Shown here: positions 27,748 through 37,164 of the stretch, in pieces
Layout: the number at the start of each line of letters is the position of its first letter
Position numbering within the stretch: position 1 is the stretch's first letter
Assembly: GCF_003545695.1 (NCBI RefSeq)
Contig: NZ_QUZZ01000002.1
Location: 372,001-436,000 of the forward strand
Length of the DNA: 64,000 bases
Reading direction: 5' to 3'
From: Taibaiella helva
GTDB taxonomy: Bacteria; Bacteroidota; Bacteroidia; Chitinophagales; Chitinophagaceae
Notes under the pieces: generated by a model
What the model was told of the DNA's origin: nothing
The model's input: the letters and a program-made list of their open reading frames with translations, nothing else
Database searches by the model: none
Position numbers and translations under genes: made by a program

Positions 27748-27852
27748 ATTTAACGTTAGTGCATTGCAATGTATTTATTCTCAGATTAATACGCTCAATG
27801 TTATCAATGCAATAATTTATTTGAAGGTGTATCCATCACTTTCGCGGTTTGA

Positions 27853-27860
27853 TATTTTTG
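27853..27860 (+). promoter_or_regulatory. -7 box of the 64-residue gene
   Basis: TATTTTTG (TAnnTTTG) 17 bp before the ATG at 27878. A purine-rich AGGAAATAA lies between them. Confidence 0.5.
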
Positions 27861-27877
27861 CAGGAAATAAATGAATT

Positions 27878-28072
27878 ATGCTTCGCCAGATTAACGAACT
27901 TTACGAGGAGACCATTAAAGCAGGGAAAAAAGTATCTGAGATACTGATCAGCTATATCGGCTACGACCACCTGAAAAGCGAACTGAATAACCACAAGGAC
28001 CGCCCCGAATGGCTGGACCGGCTTAAGGTGACAGAGAATATAAGAGGCGTACAGATCGTGCCCCAGGAGTAA
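27878..28072 (+). CDS. Small hypothetical protein (64 residues)
   Basis: A 64-residue, mostly helical, charged protein (MLRQINELYEETIKAGKKVSEILISY then GYDHLKSELNNHKDRPEWLDRLKV). I do not recognise a family. A proper promoter box and an AGGA-like ribosome site precede the ATG, and codon use resembles that of its neighbours, so it is likely real. It is convergent with the SMR gene 10 bp away. The C-terminal segment GVQIVPQE looks like a short strand. Confidence 0.65.
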   Translation: MLRQINELYEETIKAGKKVSEILISYIGYDHLKSELNNHKDRPEWLDRLKVTENIRGVQIVPQE

Positions 28073-28082
28073 TGTCGGGTCG

Positions 28083-28469
28083 TTAGCTTTTCAGGGCAAA
28101 GAATTTAAGACCGGTAATGCCGCCCATGATCATCAGGATGAAAAGGACTTCGGGCAGGCTGGTCTTCTGCTGGAAAAAGATCACTTCCGAAAGCTTGATC
28201 AGTACCAGGCTGGCGCCTGTCCACGCGGCAAATGCCGTGGCTAGCGGGATCTGGCGGGTAGCCATAGAGAAGAAGTAGACATTGGCGATACCGAAACAGA
28301 TATATCCTGCAAAAGGCGCCAGTATCTTCAGGCCGCTTTGCGGGATATAAAAATTGGACCAGGTCAGCTGTTTAAGGTGCCTGAACTGCATCACCTTAAG
28401 CGAATAGGTCCATAAGGCTTCCATCAGCGCTGCCAGCAATAAGTATCCCCAATAGATCCAGTTGTTCAA
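28083..28469 (-). CDS. SMR family (EmrE/ArnE-like) four-helix membrane protein
   Basis: A 128-residue protein with four transmembrane helices (about 5-23, 48-68, 75-95, 105-125). Glu17 in the first helix matches the essential membrane-embedded Glu14 of EmrE, and AFAAWTGASLVLIKLSEVIFF matches the family's third-helix signature. The start appears to be TTG at 28469. SMR proteins export cations or guanidinium. The ArnE/ArnF branch flips undecaprenyl-linked aminosugars, and position behind the ulosonic-acid gene set makes the flippase role worth considering (inference). It is 125 bp downstream of the hydroxylase gene on the same strand, with a hairpin in the gap. Confidence 0.85.
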   Translation of the reverse strand: MNNWIYWGYLLLAALMEALWTYSLKVMQFRHLKQLTWSNFYIPQSGLKILAPFAGYICFGIANVYFFSMATRQIPLATAFAAWTGASLVLIKLSEVIFFQQKTSLPEVLFILMIMGGITGLKFFALKS

Positions 28470-28490
28470 ATCTTACTATTTTTTAATGAC

Positions 28491-28516
28491 AGTCGTTGCA
28501 GCAACGCAACGACTGA
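28491..28516. terminator. Stem-loop between the hydroxylase and SMR genes
   Basis: CAGTCGTTGC (28491-28500) pairs perfectly with GCAACGACTG (28507-28516) around a 6-nt loop. No clean T-run follows on the minus strand, so it may be an attenuator or an RNA-processing site rather than a true terminator. Confidence 0.5.
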
Positions 28517-28532
28517 TTCTTTTGGTGCTTTA

Positions 28533-28556
28533 GTGGTCGCTGAGCCTGTCGAAAGA
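28533..28556. repeat. Copy of a CTGAGCCTGTCGAA-type interspersed motif
   Basis: GGTCGCTGAGCCTGTCGAAA lies in the gap between two genes. From general recall, this dyad-containing 20-mer recurs between genes in many bacterial genomes. Only one copy is visible here, so its repeat nature cannot be shown from the window. Confidence 0.35.
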
Positions 28557-28594
28557 ACGAACAAGCTTAATATCGTTTCGGAGACTCAACAATC

Positions 28595-29548
28595 TCAGGG
28601 CGCAGTATCTGCAGTTACCGTTTCTTTTTCTGTTGTTGCCGTCGTCATCGTTAGATCGGATTCAGCAACTGGCGCCAGCGGCTTCTTCCGGCGCAGGAAT
28701 ACATTCAGCAGCGCCGGCCGCAGGTTATAATACCAGCGGAACCATTTGTAACGCAGCAGGCGTTTTTCCTCGAAGCGTTTTACAGAAAAGGCATGCTGCA
28801 GGAAATAATCCTTCGGATAGTCATAATACAGCCCCCAGTTCTCGGGCCGATCCCCCGGCTTTGTTCCCGGGAAATAGACCGTGCCGAAAAGATAGTCCCA
28901 TAGGGAAAGCTTTGTAGCAAAATTCGCATGGAACACTTCCCTGTAATTGGCATGGTGCCACAGGTGCAGCTCGGGCGAATTGAAAATATACTTCAGCTTG
29001 CCCATCCTGACCTGGATATTGCCGTGAATGAACATCCCGTACATGGAATCGATCAGGGCTTTGATGGGAATCACCTCCGGTGAGGCGCCCAGCAATATGA
29101 TCGGGCCGAATTCGATTGTCTGGTTGATGATGATCTCGACCACATGCGAGCGCGAGCCGGAAAGAAAATCTACTTCCTTGCCCGAATGATGCGCCTCGTG
29201 GGTGCGCCAGAAAAATTTACTGCTGTGCTGGAAGCGGTGGAACCAGTAGATATAAAAATCGTGCATCACGAAGAACAACAACACCTGCAAGGCCACCGGC
29301 CAGTGACTCACACCCTGAAACCGCGACCAGTCGAAGTGATGCTGCAGCGGTGCGATAATATAATCGAAGATGACGATCTTTAGTACAAAGCTCTGGATGA
29401 TGGTGTACCATACCAGGTCTAACCAAAAGCCTTCCCTGAACAGGGGAAGGCCTTTGCGGTAGGGGAACAGCCGTTCCCAGGTGATAATAATGACGGCCCA
29501 GCAGGCCAGTATGATCGAAGTGATCGTTAGTATCCGTTCCTGACTCAT
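28595..29548 (-). CDS. Sterol desaturase / fatty acid hydroxylase family membrane protein
   Basis: A 317-residue integral membrane di-iron enzyme. The histidine clusters are complete: H104-x3-H108 (FHRFQH, with His96 before it), H117-x2-H120-H121 (HEAHH) and H194-x2-H197-H198 (HLWHH). Members hydroxylate or desaturate lipids such as fatty acids, sphingoid bases or ether lipids. Its ATG overlaps the TGA of the phosphatase-NeuB gene (ATGA), so the two are translationally coupled and it belongs to that operon. The C-terminal tail after about residue 290 is low-complexity, rich in Thr and Ala. The lipid substrate is unknown. Confidence 0.9.
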   Translation of the reverse strand: MSQERILTITSIILACWAVIIITWERLFPYRKGLPLFREGFWLDLVWYTIIQSFVLKIVIFDYIIAPLQHHFDWSRFQGVSHWPVALQVLLFFVMHDFYIYWFHRFQHSSKFFWRTHEAHHSGKEVDFLSGSRSHVVEIIINQTIEFGPIILLGASPEVIPIKALIDSMYGMFIHGNIQVRMGKLKYIFNSPELHLWHHANYREVFHANFATKLSLWDYLFGTVYFPGTKPGDRPENWGLYYDYPKDYFLQHAFSVKRFEEKRLLRYKWFRWYYNLRPALLNVFLRRKKPLAPVAESDLTMTTATTEKETVTADTAP

Positions 29549-30996
29549 GCCATTATGCCATCTTTCCTGTTTTCAGCCTGTACGGGATTAATGTTTATCC
29601 TGAGGCGCTTCATGGGCCCCAGCTCAGATTCATATACTTTCTTGATGCCGTCGCCCAGGGCCAGCTCTACGTCGCGGATGTCCCGTACCAGGCGTTGGAA
29701 GCCCTGCGGCTCTACCGATGCCGCATGGTCGGAGCCCCACATGGCGCGGTCCAGGGTGAAGTGACGCTCTACAAAAGTGGCGCCCAGGCTCACCGCAGTT
29801 ACTGTGGTGGACAGACCTGTCTCGTGCCCTGAGTAGCCGATAGGTACGCCTGGGAATTTGCGGCTCAGCACCGGGATCATTTTCAGGTTCAGCTCTTCCA
29901 GCTTGCAGGGATAGGCCGAAGTGGAGTGGGCGATGAGAAGCGGATATTCTTCATCATAGCTGCGGATCAGCGCCACGGCATCTTCGATCTCCTGCATGGT
30001 GCTCATGCCGGTCGACAGCATCAGCGGCTTGCCGGTGAACAGGATGCGCTTGATCAGCTCAAAGTCGGTAAGCGAGGCGGAGGCCAGCTTGTAGATCACG
30101 GTATCGAATTGCTCCATGAAGTCTACAGAAGCCGTATCCCAGGGCGATACAAACCAGTCGATGCCTTTTTCCTTACAGTATTGATCGATCGCGGTGTATT
30201 CGTCGAAACCGAATTCTGTTTTGCGTTTATAGTCGATATAGCTCATGCGGCCCCAGGGCGTATCGCGCATCACTTCCCACTGGTCCTTGGGAACACAGAT
30301 CTCAGGGGTCCGCTTCTGGAACTTCACGGCGCAGGCCTTGGCCGCTACGGCTTCGTCGATCAGCTGTTTGGCGATCTCAAGCGATCCGTTATGATTGATG
30401 CCGATCTCGGCGATCACATAGCAAGGCTGGTCTTTGTCGATGGTACGGCCGTTGGACAAGGTGACGCCGCGGCTTACGGCAAAGGCCTGGCTGTTGTGTG
30501 TGCGGGCTTCGATAATGATCTCGGCAAACTCGCGGAAGCAGCCCTCGCCGCCTTTGGCGCGGCAGATAAGGTCTACCTGCTGCTTTACCGCAGGCAGCGC
30601 ATCGGCCGGGCAGGCGCTAAGCCCTACCAGCTGCATAATGCCGAGGTCGTTGTGATCGTCGCCGATATAGGCCACGTTTTCGGGCAGCAGGTGATAGCGC
30701 TCGAGGATATCGCTGAGCAGGGCCGCTTTATCTTTAATGCCGCCATGCAGCTCATTGATGCGCAGCTTTTCGGCGCGTTGGTGTAAAGCTGCAGAGTTTT
30801 CGCCCGAAATGATACCGGTCTCCGTACCGGCAAAGCGGCGCAGGCGTTCTACGGCCATGCCGTCGCGCAGGTTGAACTTTTTCAGGGTTTCACCCATCTC
30901 GCCATAATATACGCTGGCGTCGGTCAGCACGCCGTCGCAGTCGGTCAGCAACAACTGGATACGGCTTGCTTTTTCTGTGAGCAGGTTCTTGTTCAT
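29545..30996 (-). CDS. Fusion of KdsC-like HAD phosphatase and NeuB-type ulosonic acid synthase
   Basis: A 483-residue bifunctional protein, started at ATG 30996 because the longer frame runs into the SDR gene. Residues about 12-163 are a KdsC-like C0 HAD phosphatase (DCDGVLTD with Asp19/Asp21, SGEN, and GDDHNDLGIM). Residues about 182-480 are a NeuB/SpsE-type TIM barrel (YVIAEIGINHNGS, VKFQKRTPE, HSTSAYPC, IGYSGHETG, VERHFTLD, WGSDHAASVEP). NeuB condenses PEP with an amino sugar to give a 2-keto-3-deoxy acid, and the phosphatase would remove the phosphate from the product or precursor. The C-terminal SAF (antifreeze-like) domain of classical NeuB is missing. Confidence 0.9.
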   Translation of the reverse strand: MNKNLLTEKASRIQLLLTDCDGVLTDASVYYGEMGETLKKFNLRDGMAVERLRRFAGTETGIISGENSAALHQRAEKLRINELHGGIKDKAALLSDILERYHLLPENVAYIGDDHNDLGIMQLVGLSACPADALPAVKQQVDLICRAKGGEGCFREFAEIIIEARTHNSQAFAVSRGVTLSNGRTIDKDQPCYVIAEIGINHNGSLEIAKQLIDEAVAAKACAVKFQKRTPEICVPKDQWEVMRDTPWGRMSYIDYKRKTEFGFDEYTAIDQYCKEKGIDWFVSPWDTASVDFMEQFDTVIYKLASASLTDFELIKRILFTGKPLMLSTGMSTMQEIEDAVALIRSYDEEYPLLIAHSTSAYPCKLEELNLKMIPVLSRKFPGVPIGYSGHETGLSTTVTAVSLGATFVERHFTLDRAMWGSDHAASVEPQGFQRLVRDIRDVELALGDGIKKVYESELGPMKRLRININPVQAENRKDGIMA

Positions 30997-31016
30997 GTTG
31001 TCAGTTTTTAATAGGT

Positions 31017-31820
31017 TTAAATTGCTGTCCAGCCGCCATCTACCACGAGGTTGGCGCCTGTCATATAAGCCGAGGCATCTCCGGCCAGGAACACCAGGGC
31101 TCCCTGGTAATCTCCCGGTTGTGCCATGCGGCCCAGCAAGGTTTTTGAGGAATAATTCCGGATGAAAAAATCGTCTTGTCCCTGTTCTACGCCTCCGGGC
31201 GACAGGGTATTGACCCTTATGCCCTTGTTGCCCCAATAGGCCGCCAGGAAGCGGGTGAAATTGATCACGGCACCTTTGGTTACGGGGTAAGCCGCCGATT
31301 TGTAAAAGGTCTGCACGCCTTCGTTATCGCGGTAGATCGACTGGTCGGGACCTACCATACCATAGGTGGAAGCGATATTGATGATGCTGCCTTTTCCTTG
31401 TTCGGCCATAACCGTGCCCAGTACCTGCGCACAAAGGAACACCCCGGTGATGTTCACATCGATCGACCGTTGAAAGGCGTCAAGAGGATAGCGTTCAAAT
31501 GCGGATAGCAAAGCAGCCATAGCGGGATCTTCAAACTTATCGTTGATCGCTGCATTGTTGACCAGGATATCGATGCGGCCGTAGCGTTCCAGCACTTTGT
31601 CGCGGAGTGACGTTACGGAAGCTTTGTCCGTTACGTCGACACCGATGCCGGTGTGGGCTGTGCCCAGGGTAGCAGCAAAGGTTTGTGCTGCGGCTTCATT
31701 CATATCGGCAGCCACCACCTGCGCGCCGGCTTCAGCCAGCGCTTCGCAATGCTTTCGGCCCAGCAGGCCCAGGGCGCCGGTGACGATGGCCGTTTTGTCT
31801 TTAAGGGAAAAGCGTTCCAT
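31017..31820 (-). CDS. SDR family oxidoreductase in the ulosonic acid cluster
   Basis: A 267-residue classical short-chain dehydrogenase. The N-terminal cofactor loop is TGALGLLGRKH, followed by Asp in VAADMNE, which suggests NAD(H) over NADP(H). NNAA is present, as is the catalytic set Ser (INIAST) with Tyr-x3-Lys (YPVTK). RVNTLSPGGV and the C-terminal GANLVVDGGWTA complete the family pattern. ATG 31820 was chosen over an upstream TTG that overlaps the aminotransferase stop. It is one base beyond that gene, so the two are tightly coupled. The substrate is presumably a sugar or keto acid of the pathway (inference). Confidence 0.92.
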   Translation of the reverse strand: MERFSLKDKTAIVTGALGLLGRKHCEALAEAGAQVVAADMNEAAAQTFAATLGTAHTGIGVDVTDKASVTSLRDKVLERYGRIDILVNNAAINDKFEDPAMAALLSAFERYPLDAFQRSIDVNITGVFLCAQVLGTVMAEQGKGSIINIASTYGMVGPDQSIYRDNEGVQTFYKSAAYPVTKGAVINFTRFLAAYWGNKGIRVNTLSPGGVEQGQDDFFIRNYSSKTLLGRMAQPGDYQGALVFLAGDASAYMTGANLVVDGGWTAI

Positions 31821-31821
31821 A

Positions 31822-33171
<1,350 letters not shown>

Positions 33172-33192
33172 AGAAAAGATTGTTTTAAAAAA

Positions 33193-34131
33193 TTACTCTG
33201 CAAATTCGGAGGGACTCATCCGGACCGCCGGTTCAGAGATGGCGTAGCCCAGGATCTCTTCGGCGATCTGTTTGCCGGTGAAGCCTTCATATTGCAGCAC
33301 ATCAGGAAGCAACGCGGGCTTGAACCAGCGTTCTTTCAGGGCAAAAGGAATAACATTGGTGGTGATGCGGTGCTTCAGCAGTGTTTCGGCGAGAATGCTG
33401 TAGAGACCGCCGGTCAGGAAGTGATCTTCCACGGTGATCAGCAGCTTGCTGTTCTGTGCAGCATCGATAAGGGCTTTTTCATCGACAGGCTTCAGAGAGC
33501 GCATATTGATCAGGCCCACCGATTTACCTTCAGCCTGCAAAATGGCTGTGGCCTGAAGGCATTGCTCGAACAGCAGCCCGTAGCAGAGCAGCGTAATATC
33601 CTCGCCTCTGCTGACAATCTCGGCTTTTCCCGGCTCGTAAGGCGTATGCTTGTGACCGGTAGGTCGTGTATTGATCCGAACGTAGGCGGGTGCCGGGGAA
33701 GACCATATCGCCGGCAGCATCAGAAGCAGGTCCTCTTCATCTGCCGGGGCATAGACTTCCATATTGGGGATGCCCCGCATCAGGGCAATATCTTCGATGG
33801 CCTGGTGGGTAGGGCCATTAGCATCGGAAAGAAAGCCGGGAATAAAGCCGCTTAGGTTCACCGGCAGGCCGGGTATGCCGACGTCGGTGCGGACAAACTC
33901 GAAGGCGCGCATGGTGAGAAAGGCAGTGAGCGCGTGTACAACCGGGATACGGCCACGCAGGGCCAGGCCCGCAGCAGCGCCGATCATGGTCTGCTCCGTG
34001 ATACCGGTGTCGATAAAGCGTGGCCCCAAAGCAGCTGGTATATTACGTACCAGGGCGCGGTTCTCGGCGGTCATTACCATGTAGCGCTCATCGTTCAGCG
34101 CGGTTTGGGTCAGCAGTTGTTCGTAGTTCAT
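33193..34131 (-). CDS. Transketolase C-terminal subunit
   Basis: A 312-residue pyrimidine-binding plus C-terminal half of transketolase. The catalytic Glu46 lies in DTGITEQTMIGAAAGLALRG, followed by HALTAFLTMRAFE and the FLSDANGPTHQ segment. The Rossmann-like C-terminal domain contains ITVEDHFLTGGLYS. It pairs with the gene one base upstream to form a two-subunit enzyme that transfers a two-carbon ketol unit between sugars. Central-metabolism transketolase is usually a single chain, so this split form embedded in a sugar-acid cluster is probably pathway-specific. Confidence 0.92.
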   Translation of the reverse strand: MNYEQLLTQTALNDERYMVMTAENRALVRNIPAALGPRFIDTGITEQTMIGAAAGLALRGRIPVVHALTAFLTMRAFEFVRTDVGIPGLPVNLSGFIPGFLSDANGPTHQAIEDIALMRGIPNMEVYAPADEEDLLLMLPAIWSSPAPAYVRINTRPTGHKHTPYEPGKAEIVSRGEDITLLCYGLLFEQCLQATAILQAEGKSVGLINMRSLKPVDEKALIDAAQNSKLLITVEDHFLTGGLYSILAETLLKHRITTNVIPFALKERWFKPALLPDVLQYEGFTGKQIAEEILGYAISEPAVRMSPSEFAE

Positions 34132-34132
34132 C

Positions 34133-34987
34133 TTAACGTACGACTAAGGTTTGTGAGGTTAATTGGGCTTGATGCGCTCCGTGCAGCTCCTGCAGCAGCT
34201 GTTCCGTTTCGTCTGTGTTGAAATTGCAGAACCAGCGGTCGGCGCGGCCTTCAATGCTGGGCAGTCCTTTACCCCTCAGGGTATCGGCGATCAGCACATT
34301 CAGCTTGCCTTCGCTGAAGGGGTACTGGCTCAGGGCTTCATCCAGGGCCTGGAAGCTATGTCCGTCGACACGCCGTACTTCAGCGCCGAAGGCGCGGAAT
34401 TTATCTGCAAGGGGTTCCAGCGGGATCAGGTCTTCTGTAGCCATATTGGCCTGGAACTGGTTACGGTCCACGATAAAGATGAGGTTGTCGAGCTTGTAGG
34501 CATTGGCTACCAACACGGCTTCCCAGCAGGTACCCTCGTTAAGCTCGCCATCACCCAGGATGCAGACCACTTTATTCTGGCCGCCTCTTACCTTAATATC
34601 GATCGCAACACCAAGGGCTACGGAAGGCAGGTGCCCGAGGGAGCCGGAGTGGAATTCTATACCAGCGACTTGAGTATTGGGATGCCAGTAGATATGATCG
34701 TCAATAGATAAGTGATGTTGCAGCCGTTCCCTGCCGATGATCTCCAGCTCGGCCAGCGTGCCGTACAGCGCCGGTACATCATGGCCTTTAGACAGGAAGA
34801 GGTAATCCCGGTTGGGATCGTCCAGATTGTTGACATTAAGATTTAAGAAGTCGGCGTAAAGGAAGACGATAAGGTCTGCTGCGGAGAGCGAGGCCCCGAT
34901 AAAGCAGCCGCCATTGGCCGCCATACGGATGATATGCTCCCGCACCTTGAAGGCAATGTCTTTTAAATGCTGATACTGGCTTTCCAT
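34133..34987 (-). CDS. Transketolase N-terminal (TPP-binding) subunit
   Basis: A 284-residue diphosphate-binding half of transketolase. The thiamine diphosphate motif is GDGELNEGTCWEA followed by NLIFIVDRNQFQ. SKGHDVPALYGTLAELE and the GSLGHLPSVALGVA segment carry the usual histidines. Its stop is one base from the start of the C-terminal subunit, so equimolar production is likely. Split transketolases occur in archaea and in some secondary sugar pathways. Here the neighbours point to synthesis of an unusual sugar precursor. Confidence 0.92.
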   Translation of the reverse strand: MESQYQHLKDIAFKVREHIIRMAANGGCFIGASLSAADLIVFLYADFLNLNVNNLDDPNRDYLFLSKGHDVPALYGTLAELEIIGRERLQHHLSIDDHIYWHPNTQVAGIEFHSGSLGHLPSVALGVAIDIKVRGGQNKVVCILGDGELNEGTCWEAVLVANAYKLDNLIFIVDRNQFQANMATEDLIPLEPLADKFRAFGAEVRRVDGHSFQALDEALSQYPFSEGKLNVLIADTLRGKGLPSIEGRADRWFCNFNTDETEQLLQELHGAHQAQLTSQTLVVR

Positions 34988-35010
34988 ATGATTTCAGGTT
35001 TGGATAGGAA

Positions 35011-35817
35011 TTACGGAAGTACTTTGGTCTGGTCTGCAGAAATGGTCTTCAGATCGGAAAGGTGATTGCGGTACCAGTTCACCCCGGCATAGCCGGCATT
35101 GATCTCATATATTTTCGGGCGGTCTTCCAGCAGCTGGAGAATATCGTTGCAGCTGAATGCCGGCTTTAAAGGGTGCAGCTTTTTATACACCTGTACGATG
35201 AAGTCGTAGTCTTCAGGATAATCGATGGTAAAGCGATGGGTCATCGAAAGGTCGAGGCCGGTAGACCATTCCAGGTTACCGGTCCGGAAGTGTTCGGGAT
35301 GCTCCCATATATAAGGCGTGGTATGCTCCAGCTCCCAGGAATGCGTTGCCTCATAATAGGCCCGTTCCAGGCAGGTCATGGTCATTACTTCCACATCGTT
35401 GCCGTCGGGCCAGGTAGCGGGATGCAGGTTACTGACATAATCGTAATGCCCGGGCTGCTCGTAGAACAGGTCGAGCGTGGCATCGATGACCGCCGGGTCG
35501 ATCAGCGGGCAATCGGAAGGAATCTTCAGCACCACATGTGCGCCATATTGCCGCGCCGCCAGGTAATGCCTTTCGAGCAGGTTGTTGAGGCTGCCGCGAT
35601 AGCACGGAATACCATGAGCATATGCCTCATTCTCGACCACATCATCGGACGCATCGGTCGAGGTCGCCACTACTATGGTTACCGGGTATTGTGTACGCTG
35701 CACGCGTTCCACCATGCGCATCAGCAGGCTTTTGCCCCATACGGGAAGCATTACCTTGCCGGGCAGCCGGCTGGACGACATCCTGGCCTGTATCACGATG
35801 ACGATCTTATCCTGCAT
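35011..35817 (-). CDS. SpsF/NeuA-like cytidylyltransferase
   Basis: A 268-residue nucleotidyltransferase. ATG 35817 was chosen since the family opening follows it directly: IVIVIQARMSSSRLPGKVML, where the Arg-rich loop binds the nucleotide. VVLKIPSDCPLIDP carries the metal-binding acidic residues. NDVEVMT and RFTIDYPEDYDFI match the SpsF/KdsB-like group used for activating acidic sugars as CMP derivatives. Its start overlaps the end of the upstream GT-B-like gene by 11 bp. It probably activates the product of the NeuB-type synthase. Confidence 0.88.
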   Translation of the reverse strand: MQDKIVIVIQARMSSSRLPGKVMLPVWGKSLLMRMVERVQRTQYPVTIVVATSTDASDDVVENEAYAHGIPCYRGSLNNLLERHYLAARQYGAHVVLKIPSDCPLIDPAVIDATLDLFYEQPGHYDYVSNLHPATWPDGNDVEVMTMTCLERAYYEATHSWELEHTTPYIWEHPEHFRTGNLEWSTGLDLSMTHRFTIDYPEDYDFIVQVYKKLHPLKPAFSCNDILQLLEDRPKIYEINAGYAGVNWYRNHLSDLKTISADQTKVLP

Positions 35818-36886
35818 AGGATTGTTCCTTTTCGTTACGATAATAGGGTACCAGCGCCTCCGTTGCCGCTGGCTGTTCCCGGTCGCGATACTGGCGGAGG
35901 AATTCAGGACCTGTGCCGTTAAAGGCGATGTAGCCGCGGCATAGCGCGGCAATCCTGGCCGCAGAAGTGCCGCCGTTCTGCAGGGGCGACAGGCGTTTCA
36001 GCTGCTGTATATCGAAATAGGAGTGTACCTTTTTGCCCAGGGCGATACCGGTGTATACTACAGTGGAATACTGTGTGATCAGCTCGCTGCAATTGGCAAT
36101 CATCTCCTGTGTATGTCCTTCGGTGAAGATGAGCGTACCTTCCGGCGTATGTTGCCGTATTTCTTTAATGGCTCTTTTGAAATTTTCGTTGGGATGCAGC
36201 TTGAACAGCAAAGGCCGTCCTGTTGCGATCGCTACGCAATGCCTGATGAACCGGACGCGGTTCTCGGGTCTCGCCGTCTCGCGCATGTCGGTTGTTGCGA
36301 CCATAACATAGTCCCGGTGCGGGAAATCGTTATCCAGGAACTGCGCCGCATGATCGTAATTAGGCGTACCGGTTACCCATATTTTTTCGGGGTCCGTACC
36401 CAGCTCTGCTATATATTGGCGGTAGCCTTCGGAGGCGGCGCAGTACAAATCGCATTGATTGGTCGATCCGTTGAGGGAGGTATTGAAGCACCAGGTGGGC
36501 GGCAGGTTCAGCGCCTTGACTATTTTGCTTAGCGGGGTCAGCTTGTCGATCATCCCTTCCTGTATCCATACCGTCTTAGTTTGTTTCAGCATATCAGGAA
36601 CGATCAGGTCGCTGCAGCAAACGACCAGGTCATAGTGGTGTTTGTGCCCGCCATAATCGATGGCGCAGCTGCGCTCTTTCAGGTAAGCTTCCGCTTTTTT
36701 CCGGTGGGGTTCGGAGATGATGGTCTTATCCAGCAAGGGTGTTTTGTTTTTCAGGAAGTTGACCAGCCTATGATCGGTGAACATCTGGCTGAACCAGCAA
36801 TCAAAATCGCCGAGCTCAAGGGCGATCTGGTACATCTGGGAGGTCTGGTTCAGCGACCCGGTAAGAAACAGTATTTTTTTGCTCAT
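35807..36886 (-). CDS. GT-B-like protein (glycosyltransferase or epimerase fold), first gene of the cluster
   Basis: A 359-residue protein, started at ATG 36886 (MSKKILFLTGSLNQTSQMYQIA). Two Rossmann-like halves are evident. The C-terminal half shows LLFKLHPNENFKRAIKE, then ANCSELITQYSTVVYTGIALGKKVHSYFD, the acceptor/nucleotide-site pattern of CDP-glycerol transferase-like and UDP-GlcNAc 2-epimerase-like proteins. No signal peptide is present. It may transfer the activated sugar acid or interconvert its precursor; the sequence alone does not decide. A -7 box lies about 30 bp upstream, so this gene starts the operon. Confidence 0.75.
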   Translation of the reverse strand: MSKKILFLTGSLNQTSQMYQIALELGDFDCWFSQMFTDHRLVNFLKNKTPLLDKTIISEPHRKKAEAYLKERSCAIDYGGHKHHYDLVVCCSDLIVPDMLKQTKTVWIQEGMIDKLTPLSKIVKALNLPPTWCFNTSLNGSTNQCDLYCAASEGYRQYIAELGTDPEKIWVTGTPNYDHAAQFLDNDFPHRDYVMVATTDMRETARPENRVRFIRHCVAIATGRPLLFKLHPNENFKRAIKEIRQHTPEGTLIFTEGHTQEMIANCSELITQYSTVVYTGIALGKKVHSYFDIQQLKRLSPLQNGGTSAARIAALCRGYIAFNGTGPEFLRQYRDREQPAATEALVPYYRNEKEQSYAG

Positions 36887-36915
36887 TCCCATTAGAAGCA
36901 ATCCGCTTATGGCGG

Positions 36916-36923
36916 CAAACTTA
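36916..36923 (-). promoter_or_regulatory. -7 box of the ulosonic acid operon
   Basis: TAAGTTTG on the minus strand (TAnnTTTG), about 30 bp before the ATG of the GT-B-like gene. It is the only such box I found close upstream of the eight-gene run. Confidence 0.5.
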
Positions 36924-37164
36924 TATTGTGAATGGATACCTTCGCCGGCTTTCGTTAAACATAACACATACTTGATATTTTGCTAACCACTACATCTTAT
37001 TTTGGTAAGACAAGCGTAATGATAGGATAATCTTCTGTTCATCTGTAATGAATATTAATAACAGAATGCCCATGGTGCCAGGCTTGTAAAGGGCATAGCG
37101 ATATATTAACGATACGCTCATGTTAAGGTTACATACGGTGGGTTTCTTTGCAAAACCAGATACA

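Noticed and set aside
30997-31236. 80-codon N-terminal extension of the phosphatase-NeuB frame
   Set aside because: It overlaps the end of the SDR gene in another frame and has Arg/Gly-rich non-protein composition. ATG 30996 directly precedes the HAD domain.
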